Below are positions 42,480 through 52,982 of a stretch of 64,000 nucleotides of DNA, piece by piece (within the stretch, counting starts at the first letter, position 1; the number at the start of each line of letters is the position of its first letter). A model generated the notes under the pieces. It worked only from the letters and a program-made list of their open reading frames with translations. It was not told the origin of the DNA and made no database searches. The translations under genes were made by a program, and so were the position numbers. The DNA is from Lepiota brunneoincarnata (lineage: Eukaryota; Basidiomycota; Agaricomycetes; Agaricales; Agaricaceae), in the NCBI GenBank assembly GCA_023014365.1, contig JAEBUN010000020.1:901651-965650 (forward strand), in the 5' to 3' direction.

Positions 42480-42850
42480 TAACAGGCTCTAACTAATTCA
42501 GGTCTATTTGTGAACTCATGCAGTGGCTTAATTGAATGAATAGTAGTTGAATAGTCACGAAAGGTCAGTAGCAGCTCAACCAGGCAAATGGTGGCTGCAA
42601 CAGTAGAGAATTCAAGTATACATATGCTACTATTCAGACAACTTGAATTTCCTGACCATTCCAGCCGCTGCTGACCTTTCATGACTATTCAGCTGCCATT
42701 CGGTCAGTCAAGCAGCTGGATAGCTTGACACATGCACATATAGATATATTCTGCTAGTCAGATGACATGAATTTCCTGAGTGTTCTAGCCATCGTTCACC
42801 CGGTTGAGCCGCCGCAGACCTTTCTTGACTATTTAGCTGTTGTTTTGTGG
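42480..42850. repeat. 143-bp-family repeats, left cluster, partly inverted
   Basis: An inverted copy (about 42520-42625) and a forward copy (about 42630-42850) of the repeat found at 48393-48740 and 52130-52975, with shared words GACTATTCAGCTGCCATT, TATAGATATATTCT and GTTGAGCCGCCGC. Lies immediately before the DIRS-like genes. Confidence 0.75.
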
Positions 42851-43083
42851 CTCTATTACATAACAAGGTACAAGTAGAGGATTAGAGCTTAGTCTTTGGG
42901 TGAACATCTGGTGTAGCATGTGTCTGTTTTCTTCTGTGCCACAACAATGTTTGACATCATTCAACGAGCAGTGCTGTACTGCTCCTGCTCCTTTTTCTTC
43001 AATTCATCTATCTATTCACAACCCAATCACAATCATTTTTATCCTATCCTTACTCTCATCAGTCCTTTCTTTTCTCACACTCC

Positions 43084-44999
43084 ATGCCTTGTATCGAAAG
43101 AGACCCAGGTCTCGAAACCTGCCCAGACTTTGCCAGTCCACATTACAATCTCCTCTGTACCCTCATAGTCAATACAGGTGCTACCAACAAGGAAGCTGCA
43201 ACACAGCTAGCAAATGCTTGGCATCAGGAGAACCAGTTGAGGAGAGATATTTGGAACCAACAAGTCAAGGAGGATCAACAAGCTGCAAATGAGATGGAGC
43301 ACCTTGCTAGGGAGCATGAACAAGAAGAACAGGACACTGCCTGCTGTGAACGTGAGAAGAAAAGGCCGAAGATCAATGACTTTGATACCAGCTCCTCCGT
43401 TGGCTCATACATCACTCCTCAACCCTCCACTTATGCCATCAATAAGCTTGAAAACTTTGAATATGTCAAACTATTCTACTTCACTCAAGAAGGATGCCTC
43501 GATGTGCTAAGCAACCAACGCACAGAAGCTGATGACACATATGGACTTTCCAAGGTCAGAGATATTGTCTCATTCCAATCCATTGCTGCTGTTTGAGCCT
43601 TGAAGCATGTCATTCAAGATGTAGACCTCACATGGAGTCAATTGACATATGTGAAGACCAGCTACCTTCAACACCTTGGAACAGCAGGGTGGCCTCAAAA
43701 GCATGTTGATGCCCTTGCTCACTTCTTCATCGCTCTCAAAGCAAGCTCATTCCATGGCCAATCACATGGCAAAAAAATCCTCATCACATACCAGGCTCGG
43801 GTTCGTCACCATTGGCACGACAGGCTCAAACAAGAAGGCAACCGAGGTTTCAACATTGCCATCATTGGTACCAGCCTGCTCAAAATCGTTTCAAATGAAA
43901 TCTGGGATGCAGTACATGCAGAGAACAAAAGAGAGGTCAGTACTCCCTCCGTCTCTCCCCAAAGCTCGTTTTGCTGACAAAACTTCACTCCTTTCTTCCC
44001 CCGTCCTTTCCCCGCATCTCTCGCACTGTGCTGGGTTCCTTCCCTCCTTTTGCTACACCTGGACTTCCTGCTACTGTCCATGGTCACCTGCTACACCCGG
44101 GCTTTTGCTACACCTGTGGTCTCCACATGCTACACCAGGGCTTATGCTACACCCCCAGTTCTTTACACCTGGACTCCCTGCTACTGTCCATGGTTGGCCT
44201 GCTACACCTGGGCTTCGGCTGCACCCATGGTTTACACATGCTACACTGGGGCTTTTGCTATGCCCACAGTTCTCTACACATGTATTGGCACCTGTGCCTC
44301 ACCCATGTTTTCCCCATATGCCAAACCTGGGCCTGTGTTTCACCCATGGTTTTTCTCCATATCATCTCTGCTCTGCCTCACTACATCATGTCTACATTGT
44401 GTCATTCCCTATTCACTCACTCCTTCTTTACATGATCCACTTGTATGTATCCTGTTACACCTTCCCGCCCCATCAATGCACCTCAGAATATTGGCACCAG
44501 ATGCACACCATCCATGAAGCTTTCATGTCCACCACAAGCTCTTCCCCTAGTGGTAGCCGTGGTACCAAGCGACATTTTGTAGACCCTGAGCCACCAAGAC
44601 AGTTCCGAGCAAATCGCTCTCTGTCCCGTTCTCCCCCATGCCAGCGTTCCCCTCATAAATGCCGCGCTTACTCCCCAACCTGTGCAGTTTCAGGGCCACA
44701 AAAATCTTCTTTTCATATGGGTGCAAGCTCATGAACCCCATCCGCTTGCACCATTTGCTTGGGGAGACACCATCATGACATTTACAAATGTGCATCAGAA
44801 ACCTTTTGGAATGGCGAAAAGGTCCACTGTCGAAGAAATGAGCAAGGATGCATTATCAATCCAAATGGAACAACAATTTGCTCTGACTGGCAATGTCCAC
44901 TCAGCTGCACCAGTTCTGGAGCAGGACACTGTCATGAATGCTCAGGTTGTGGAAAGATGGATCATGGAGCTCAAGACTGTCCTCAAGCTCAGAAAGAGT
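43084..44999 (+). pseudogene. Gag-like gene of the DIRS element
   Basis: Exon 1 (43084-43935) encodes a helical, charged protein (residues ANAWHQENQLRRDIW, then after one TGA ALKHVIQDVDLTW and GFNIAIIGTSLLKIV). A probable intron (GTCAG at about 43936 to CACCTCAG at about 44488) holds repeats. Exon 2 continues with EYWHQMHTIHEAF, an Arg/Ser/Pro-rich stretch and zinc-binding motifs CTICLGRHHHDIYKC and CSGCGKMDHGAQDC (CX2CX4HX4C). It overlaps the RT frame by out-of-frame coding at its end. It would package the RNA. Confidence 0.7.
44045..44350 (+). repeat. repeats inside the Gag-gene intron
   Basis: Imperfect repeats built on TGCTACACCTGGGCTT and CTGCTACTGTCCATGG. They keep two plus frames open by chance, including a 352-codon frame that I do not regard as a gene. 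Confidence 0.75.
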
Positions 45000-46863
45000 A
45001 AAGTGTTCACACCCTATCACCATGAGACATGGCACTGCCTACTCGTGGAGCATAAGCTTCTCAATAAATACCCTTTGCTCCCACATAGTCTTCAATTTGG
45101 ATTTGATGCTGGTATCCCCCTAATTTATTCAACGTTCACCCCTGATAATAATCCAACTCTACATGTACATTCCAGACAGTACCAGGAAATAGTCGATTGA
45201 GAGTTTGGCTCTGGGAGATATATTGGACCCCTTTCCAAAAGCGAAGTTGAAGAACTTCTTGGTCCATTCCAGTCTTCACCATTATCTCTTGTTCCTAAGC
45301 CTGGAAAAGTCCAAAAGTATTGAGCAGTACATAATTTTTCTTTCCCGCATTCGCTGCAGGATGGTCTGTCCTTGATTAATTTGTCTATTGACTCTAACCA
45401 TTTTCCGTGCACTTGGGGTACCTTTGCCACACTATGCACTCTCATTTGGCACCTCCCTCAAGGCACCCAAGCCTCAATACATGATGTAGCAGAAGCATAT
45501 TGTACAATCCCAATCCTCCCAGGCCAATGGCCTGGCCTCATGGTCAAGCTATGAGATCTGAATCAATTTGCAATCAACACCAATGACAATTTCAGACTCA
45601 CGTCAGCAGGTGGTGTCCATGGTTCAGTTGCTGATGCAGGAACTGACCTTTTTCACACATTCAGAATCAGACCCCTTTCCAAATGGGTGGATGATCACAT
45701 CTTCTTCCAGATTCTATGTGAGCACCTCCCAGAATACAACGAAATGCGCCATAAGTGGCACAAACAAATTGTCACAAATGGTGGCTGACTACAAGATGGA
45801 AGTAGATACTGGTACCAAGGGGAAACCATGCCCAATGGGCATGCCATGGAGTTCAATGAAGATGTCAGCTTTCCTTTTCAAGATCTGTCAGTGACTTCCC
45901 CCTGGTCTGACCATGATTCCCTTTTCTTGTACAATGATGATGACATTGATTGTCTCTCAGACACTTTGGGCATACCATGGGAAAAACCCAAGATAATTCC
46001 CTTCACCCATGCAATTCTGTATCTGGGTTTCTTATGGGATCTCCAAATGTGAATGGTTTCAATCCCATCAGCAAAGAAAGAAAAGTGCCATGATGCAATC
46101 GAGGAATGGGCCTCATGTGCAACACATGTCCTCAAAGATGTACAGAAGTTGTACAGAAAGCTCCTGCATGCCTCCCTTGTGGTCCCAAAGGGGCGAGCTT
46201 ATCTCACCAACCTGGAGGCTATGCTAGGCTCCCTCAACAACCATCCATTGTCCCCCACCATGCACCATGCAACACTGCAAATGACCTCAGCTGGTGGAAA
46301 GACATCCTCTCCTTGCCAAACCTCTCCCATCCCATCCCAGGACCATCTCTCCTCATTGACCTGCAAGCATATTCCGATGCCAGCTCTGGTGTCGGCATTG
46401 CTATCACCATTGGCAACAAGTGGCAAGCGTGGAAGTTTCTCCCCAGATGGAAATCAGACGCTCATGACATTGGATGGGCAGAAGCAGTTGGATTTGAACT
46501 CCTGGTTCGAATGCTCCTCACATCAAACACTCCAGGATCTCATCTCAAAGTATATGGCAACAAGCATGGAGTTGTCGAAGGATGGTGGAAAGGTCGGAGC
46601 AAGAACCGACCAACCAACACTGTCTTCCAAAGAATCCACAAGCTTGCAGATTCTAGCAGCTGCACTATCTACACTCATTATGTCCCAAGCAAGCACAACC
46701 CAGTGGACAAACCCTCTTGGGGCATCTACCCCTCAACCTCCTACCTCCTTCCCTCAGTCACCATCCCAGATGAACTTGCTCCCTTCATTTCCAACTTCGA
46801 CACCATGTTGCCAGCTGATCAACACAGTCCTGCACCCATGCCCCTCCCCACACCAGCACAATA
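44760..46863 (+). pseudogene. RT and RNase H of the DIRS element
   Basis: An N-terminal region (44811-45200) leads to the RT core with RYIGPLSKSEVEELLGPFQ, SLVPKPGK, IHDVAEAYCTIPI and the catalytic KWVDDHIFF (about 45688). It continues through LGIPWEKPKIIPFTHA and DVQKLYRKLLHASLVVP into RNase H (AYSDASSGVGI, DIGWAEAVGFELL). In the RNase H motif YGDN the Asp is Asn (46559-46561), preceded by C, as from CpG decay. In-frame stops occur at about 45200, 45320, 45553 and 46050. The order matches DIRS-type RTs closely. Confidence 0.85.
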
Positions 46864-47117
46864 ATACCAAGGCACCCCCAAGTGCCAATCCCCCCTTGTT
46901 GGCTCTTGATGCTGGGGTGCAGCATTGCTCCATGAAGTGAAAGACAAGTGAAAACCATGGCAGTAGATCCAACACTCTCTGACAGATCCCAGTTTTATCT
47001 ACTCCCACAGCATACAGCATCAATCTCTTGCCCCAACCATTGCCACTTTGCCCACACTGCCTTGCTCAAGATTGGCTCTGTCTCTGGAAACCAGAGCAAT
47101 CATGATCACCACTGGAC

Positions 47118-48139
47118 ATGGAAGGGAACCTGATCAAACTAACAGACTTGGACATTGAACATATCCTAGATGTGATATCTCAGGCATGGGCAGAAGGCAC
47201 ACAAGAAAGTTACGGCTCAGGTCTCCTCACTTTTCATGTCTACTGTGACAACAAAGGAATCCCAGAATGGCAGCAAGCACCCACAAGCAAAATCCTTCTC
47301 TCTGCCTTTATCTCCAAACTTGCGAGAGCATATTCTGGTAAAACCACTTCCAATTATGTTTATGGCATTTGAGCCTGGCATGTGCTTCATGGGGTGATGT
47401 GGCCGCTAGATGAGCCAGAAATAGAAGCACTACTCACAGCTGCATCTAAACTTACCCCATCATCGTCAAAACGCAAAAAGTGCTGCCCATATACCCCAGA
47501 TTACATGGCAAAACTCAAGGAACAACTCAATCTACAGGAGCCATTAGACTGCGCAACTTTTGCCTCACTACCTGTTTCTACGCTGCAGGACATGTTGGCA
47601 AATTCATGGTAAAACAGCTCAATGGTTTTGACCCCACCAAACATGTGACCCCCACCAATCTCAAAGATGAGGAAGACCAAAATGGGCTGCATGTCATGGT
47701 TCTACATCTGCCATGCACCAAAACATCCTCAGAGGGCAAAGATGTAACCTGGGCATGCCAAGACGGACCAACCGACCCATATGCAGCCCTCGAGAATCAC
47801 ATGCACATCAACCAACCTCCAGCTGATGGTCACCTTTTTGCCTACAAGTGGAAGTCGGGTCACTGGGCTTTAACCAAGAGAACATTTATCACTTGCCTAG
47901 CTCAGGCTGCCCATGACACTGGTGAAGAGCCCTTACAAGGTCATGGAATCCAAATCAGGTCCACCCTTGAGTATCTTCTCCAGGGAGTCCTGTTCGAAAC
48001 AATGAAAGTTATTGGATGGTGGGCAAGTGATGCTTTCATCCTTTATCTGCGAAAGCATGCACAAATCCTTGCCCCCTACCTACAAGCTACCCCAGAGCTG
48101 CATCGCATGATCATCACTGATACAATGCAAATTTGCTAG
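47118..48139 (+). pseudogene. tyrosine recombinase of the DIRS element
   Basis: The N-terminal SAM-like part (47118-47372) has WAEGTQESYGSGLLTFHVYC and ends at a TGA (CGA, Arg expected). The catalytic part follows, with one frame change near 47480-47560. Two of the catalytic Arg residues are replaced: Arg of ARVGEF by His (CAT, 47591-47593) and Arg of HxxR by Gln (CAA, 47951-47953). His (47942-47944) and the nucleophile Tyr (48044-48046, LYLRKHAQI) remain. Both changes fit CpG to CpA decay. The enzyme would have integrated circular DNA by strand exchange. Confidence 0.88.
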
Positions 48140-48392
48140 TGCCCCCTTCATGATTGGTAAGCCACATCATCTGCTGCCTAACTTGGTGGGTGCCAAGACT
48201 CACTCGACATGTTGCCAGACTCCTTACATGTGGGTTTTGCAGCTCATCTCGACCCTTAGACCCTGAGTTGGTTTTCGCTCTGCAGGTTGGGAAGTGCTAC
48301 ATGCTTTCACCCACCTAACTTGCAATTCGTACCATCTTCTATATTTCTTATCCACCTTGTAACTTGCTTAGCACCTAGTGAATTCTCAAAGA
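48140..48392. other. 3' flank of the recombinase gene
   Basis: No ORF. Probably the 3' non-coding part of the DIRS-like element before the repeats. Confidence 0.45.
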
Positions 48393-48740
48393 CAGTCAGT
48401 CAAGTAGCTGGACAACTTCAGACATGCACATATAGATATATTCTACTAGTCTAACGACTTGAATCCCTTGAGTGTTCCAGCCGCCGTTCACCTGGTTGAG
48501 CCACCACAGACCTTTCTTGACTATTCAGCTATCATTCAGTCAGTCAAGTAGCTAGGTGACTTCAGACATGCATGTATAGATATATTCTACTAGTCTAATG
48601 ACTTGAATCTTTTGAGTGTTTCAGCTGCCGTTCACCTGGTTGAGCTGCAGCTGATCTTTTGTGACTATTCAGCTGCTGTTCAGTCAGTCAAGCAGCTGGA
48701 TGACTTCACAGATCCTTGTATAGATATATTCTGAAGAGAA
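48393..48740 (+). repeat. 143-bp tandem repeat, right cluster
   Basis: Two complete units start CAGTCAGTCAAG at 48393 and 48537, and a third, partial one at 48679 (periods 144 and 142). Each carries TATAGATATATTCTACTAGT and GTTCACCTGGTTGAGC. Confidence 0.88.
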
Positions 48741-48875
48741 TACTCGCAAGTCAATTGCTTGACTCTCTTGATATACCTTTATGACTTTCATATTCACTTA
48801 TTTCTTTAGCTACTGATTGCTTACTTCACACAGTTGACTTCTGAAAGAATGGGCCAACCAAGACCATAGGTGATA

Positions 48876-49689
48876 TTACAATTCAGTACCAAATAAAACT
48901 TCATGGAGCCTCTGGTCACTCAAGCAGTACTCTTCAAGAGCCATCTGATACTTGAAATACTCCTCAGATAGCTCAATCCATTCAGAGTCATTGTCCAGGA
49001 CAGCATCTACAGACCTTTGTATTAGATTTTTGGTAATATGTGACCTGAGATTTTGACTCACTAGCCTCTTGAGTTAGCTTACCCCCAAGTTCATAATTGT
49101 TCACCCTGTAACTTAGAACACCCTCCATTGCTCCTGCAATACCAAGTTCTGATTTGGTAATGGGGGTGAAAGCTTCTGCAGGAGCCAAAAGTGAGGGCTT
49201 CAGCTGGTACTGAGGGACCCGATTGAGAACAGCCTCAGCTGTTCAATCTTCTGACCTGAAGTCCATTGCAGATTCACACTTCCTTTTTGCTTGTACACAT
49301 GAAATGCACCTTGTCACGCCACGCCCTGTAAACTTGTAAGCCACACAATCCATCCAGAGCACATATACCCACTGTCAGTTGGGTGGCACAGCTGCTTTAG
49401 TTTAAGACACCGAACACAAGGGTTATCCCCCCCTATTTTCCTTCTCTGCTCCCATTCCTCCCTGCCTTGCTGCCCTGCCCTATCCACCACACCCACTGCA
49501 TCCACCTCATTATTATCCTCATCTTGTGACCTCCCCATGTTTTGCTTTGAAGGGCCAGGCAAGGTTACGGTGGGCAACTGCACCTGGTCTTGCTGCTCGA
49601 GTTTGGTCACCAAGTGCCAAACCTGATCAGCTAACTCAGGGCACATCTCAAAAATGCTATCGAGCTTGAGATCAAGAGGGGAGGACATA
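48876..49689 (-). pseudogene. Cys-cluster protein, minus strand
   Basis: The frame starts MSSPLDLKLDSIFEMC (49689) and has a helix and linker, then a cluster NPCVRCLKLKQLC near 49430. After a probable intron it continues with PAEAFTPITKSELGIAGAM (about 49150) and ends with SDQRLHEVLFGTEL at 48876. It resembles the gene at 50665-52098 in its NPCV-R-C motif. No known enzyme domain; zinc or DNA binding is possible. Confidence 0.5.
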
Positions 49690-49862
49690 GTGGATGTGGG
49701 CTTGTGAAGATTGAAGTTGGCAATTCTGTTCCTTATATAATTTCCTGCCTGTGGCACCCTGGGATTCAAGTGGATCAACCACCCCAAATATTATCAGTTA
49801 GGCTCAGACTCAAGTTCTCTTCCACAAATCCATTTTATAACTACAGCAGACACAGTAGGGGT

Positions 49863-50262
49863 ACAGTAATGTCACAGTAGTGATGGCAGTAGGGTACAGT
49901 ATGTCACAGTAGTGATGGCAGTAGGGTACAGTATGTCACAGTAGCGATGGCAGTAGGGTACAGTATGTCACAGTAGTGATGGCAGTAGGGTACAGTATGT
50001 CACAGTAGTGATGGCAGTAGGGTACAGTATGTCACAGTAGTGATGGCAGTAGGGTACAGTATGTCACAGTAGCGATGGCAGTAGGGTACAGTATGTCACA
50101 GTAGCAATGGCGGTAGGGTGCAGTATGTCATAGTAGCAATGGCAGTAGGGTATGGTATGTCACAGCAGCAATGGTGGTGGGGTGCAGTAGTGTCACAGCA
50201 TGCATGTCAGTAGGGCACAGTAATGCCACAGCAGGCACAGGTGCAGTAGTGTATGATATGCT
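49863..50262 (+). repeat. 32-bp minisatellite
   Basis: About twelve copies of GTCACAGTAGTGATGGCAGT followed by AGGGTACAGTAT. The central eight or so copies are nearly identical and the right-hand copies are more variable. It lies between two Cys-cluster genes that point away from each other. Confidence 0.92.
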
Positions 50263-50664
50263 ACCATGCCAAGCATATTATGTATGGATCATCGATTTCC
50301 TGGGATATCATGGCTGCAAAGATGGATCAAATGGGAAAAGTGAGAGGGTTTCCAAAAGTAGAAGTATTAAATTTAGCCACCAGCAATGTTATCTAAATAT
50401 AGTGAAGGAAGTGAAGCAAGAAGGCACATTTTGCAAAAGAGAGCCTAGATTTAAGCTATAAGCTCAAACTCAACCAGGACATAGCAACTGAATACATAGC
50501 AACAAGGCAGGATTCACAGAATAAGCTAAACTCAAGTTCAAAAAGTTTAGTTATGACTCTGAGGGCAGGATTACAATGCCACAACCCACTTCCTGCAGGG
50601 AGGAAAACATAATAAAAAGTGCAAAATCCTCAATCTCAATCCCCAACATCATACCCTACACATC

Positions 50665-52098
50665 ATGTCATCCCCTCGCAAAATAAACTCCCACGCCACC
50701 TCAAAGAGCAAGCCAGCCAGCACTAGGATGGCTGGAAGACAAACTGGCACCCCTATCCCAGGTCCTTCGCACCCAACCTACCAGCCACCTCCCACTCCGG
50801 GCCCCTCATGCCAAACCTATCACTGACCTGCCACCCCGGGCCCCTCCTACCCAACACTCCAACCGCCCACCATCACCACCACTGCCACTCATAGCCCATC
50901 AAAGTGCCTGGTACCTGAGCACAATGACGACGATGATGATAGCACTGGGGCTCAAATGGAGGAGCAGGTAATGGTGAGGCAGGAGAAACGATTGAAGAGG
51001 AGAGTGGATAAACATGCTGCAAGCATAAGGATGGAAGCATTGGAGAGGGAGAGAGAGCAGGGGCAGGCAGGGCCCACCATTGAACAAAGAAGGGCGGACA
51101 ATCAGTCTGCATGGATGAAGTTGGAGGAGTTGGAGGGGTTGGTATGGGGGCAGGGGCAAACAGGGCCCTTCATTGAACAAAGGAGAGGAGATGAACCATC
51201 TGCAAGGATGAGGTTGGAGCAGTCAGGGTGGGAGCAGGGGTGGCAGCTGGGAGAACAATGGCCACATAAAATAGGGGAACATAACCCCTGTGTGTGATGC
51301 CTCACCAAGCGGTTGGCATATCAAGAGTCCTCAGGTGAGTAGTACTAATATTACACTTTTGATTGAACTATTTTGCTAATAAGCTGCTATAGCTCCCACT
51401 ATTGCAAAGTGTGCCCCTTGTGTGAAGGCAAAGGCCAGGTGTGAAGCTGCTGGCTTGCCAATGGGGGGCACAGAGGCCCTGCCACAACTCTTTCGGCAGC
51501 CATTGATAGAGGCCACCCAGGTGGCAGAACCAAGGCCAGGAACAGCGACCAGGATTTCTGGCACAATGCAAGACAATGTAAGTTTTGAGATGTGATGATT
51601 ATCATAGCAGCTAACAAGAGATATGCATAGGTTTGAGATCACAGGTCATTTAATCCCTGTCGCATTGCATACTTCACAACCCTGGTGCAAACACCAATGC
51701 AGGCTATCCAGGAGAACAGCAAGAGGATAGTCAACCTGACTGAAGAACTAGTCAGGTTGCGTATGGCCCTGGAGATGCAGACCAGGAGCAACTACAGGCT
51801 TGCAAAGTCATTCGCACCAGGATGGGTAAAGAAGTGGCAGGAGGAGGACAGGAAGAGACAGATAGAAATGTTGGAGAAAGCAGAGGACAGAAGGATAGCC
51901 TCTGAAAAGCAGGCAAGAAGAGGGGTTGCGATGCTAGATCTGGGATTCACAGACAATGAGGATGTGGAGGAGGAGGAGGGTGACGAGGAGGAGGACAAGG
52001 AGAAAGAGGACAAGGAGGACAAGGAGGAGGACAAGGAGGAGGAGGAGGATGACAATGACGATGAGGATGACAATGACGATGGGAGGCCAGACAAGTAG
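50665..52098 (+). pseudogene. Cys-cluster and acidic-tail protein
   Basis: Starts MSSPRKINSHATSKSK, with Pro-rich repeats of PTPGPS and one TGA (CGA expected, about 50828). A basic and glutamate-rich helix with two copies of a GQxGPxIEQRR motif follows, then NPCV and a second TGA at about 51296 in the cysteine cluster. A second exon (about 51390-51580) has CAPCVKAKARC. A third (51685-52098) is a long helix and ends in about 45 Asp/Glu/Lys residues. Introns near 51335 and 51600 have GT/AG-like borders. Such Cys-cluster plus coiled-coil proteins are common in mushroom genomes; function unknown. Confidence 0.6.
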
Positions 52099-52129
52099 AA
52101 TATGTACAAACTAATGTTAAATAATCATA

Positions 52130-52975
52130 TTCTTGAGTCTTGTTCCATTTGAAATCCATGTGTGAAGTCATGCAGTGGTTTAAATGGCTGAACAACAGCT
52201 GAAATAGTCGAGAAAGATAAGTGGTGGCTCAGCTTAGTGAATGGCAGCTAGAACAGCCAAGAAATCCAAGCCATCCAGCTGCCTGACTGACTGAATGGCA
52301 GCTGAATAGTCACAAAAGATCAGCAGTGGCTCAACTGGGTGAATGGTAGCTGGAGCACTCAAGGGATTCAAGTCATTAGACTAGTAGGATATATCCATAC
52401 ATATGTGAAGTCATCTAGCTACTTGACTGACTGGGCAACAGCCGAATAGTCAAAAAAGGTCAGCAGCGGCTCAACCAGGTGAATGGCAGCTGGAGCACTC
52501 AAGTCTTGACTATTCATCTTCAGTCAAGCAGCCGGATGACTTCACATGCATGTATAGATTATCTATATTCTACTAGTCCAATGACTTGAATCTCTTGAGT
52601 GTTCCAGCCACCATTCACCCAGTTGAGCTGCCACAGACCTTTCTTGACTATTCTAGCTAGATGACTTCAGACATGCAGGTATAGATATATTCTACTAGTC
52701 CAATGACTTGAATCTTTTGAGTGTTCCAGCCGCCGTTCACCCAGTTGAGCCACCACTGACCTTTCTTGACTATTTAGCTGTCATTCAGTCAGTCAAGTAG
52801 CTAGATGACTTCACACACGTATGGATATATCCTACTAGTCTAATGACTTGAATCTCTTGAGTGCTCCAGCTGCTGTTCACCTGGTTGAGCCGCTGCTGAC
52901 CTTTCTTGACTATTCAGCTGCTGTCAAGTCAGTCAAGTAGCTGGACAATTTCACACATGCATGTATAGATATATT
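52130..52975. repeat. 143-bp-family repeats, inverted then direct
   Basis: About two reverse copies (52180-52510) are followed by about three forward copies (52510-52975), giving a large head-to-head arrangement. Ends five bases before the stop of the TET/JBP-like gene. Confidence 0.85.
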
Positions 52976-52982
52976 CTAAGTC

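Larger units (their letters stand above)
42480..48740 (+). mobile_element. DIRS-like (tyrosine-recombinase) retrotransposon
   Basis: Gag-like gene, RT with RNase H, and tyrosine recombinase follow each other on the plus strand in the order of DIRS/PAT elements. These integrate through a recombinase rather than a DDE integrase. The ~143-bp repeats on both sides may be its split terminal repeats. The coding parts carry many stops, and key residues of RNase H and recombinase are lost. Exact ends are not determined. Confidence 0.8.

Noticed and set aside
43676..44734. 352-codon plus-strand ORF
   Set aside because: It runs through intron repeats rich in CTGCTACACC; no protein signal, and the Gag exons lie in other frames.
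49863..50262. CRISPR-like array
   Set aside because: Units are contiguous 32-bp repeats without unique spacers in a eukaryotic context.
51792..52109. Poly-serine ORF on the minus strand
   Set aside because: Antisense of the Asp/Glu/Lys-rich tail of the Cys-cluster gene.
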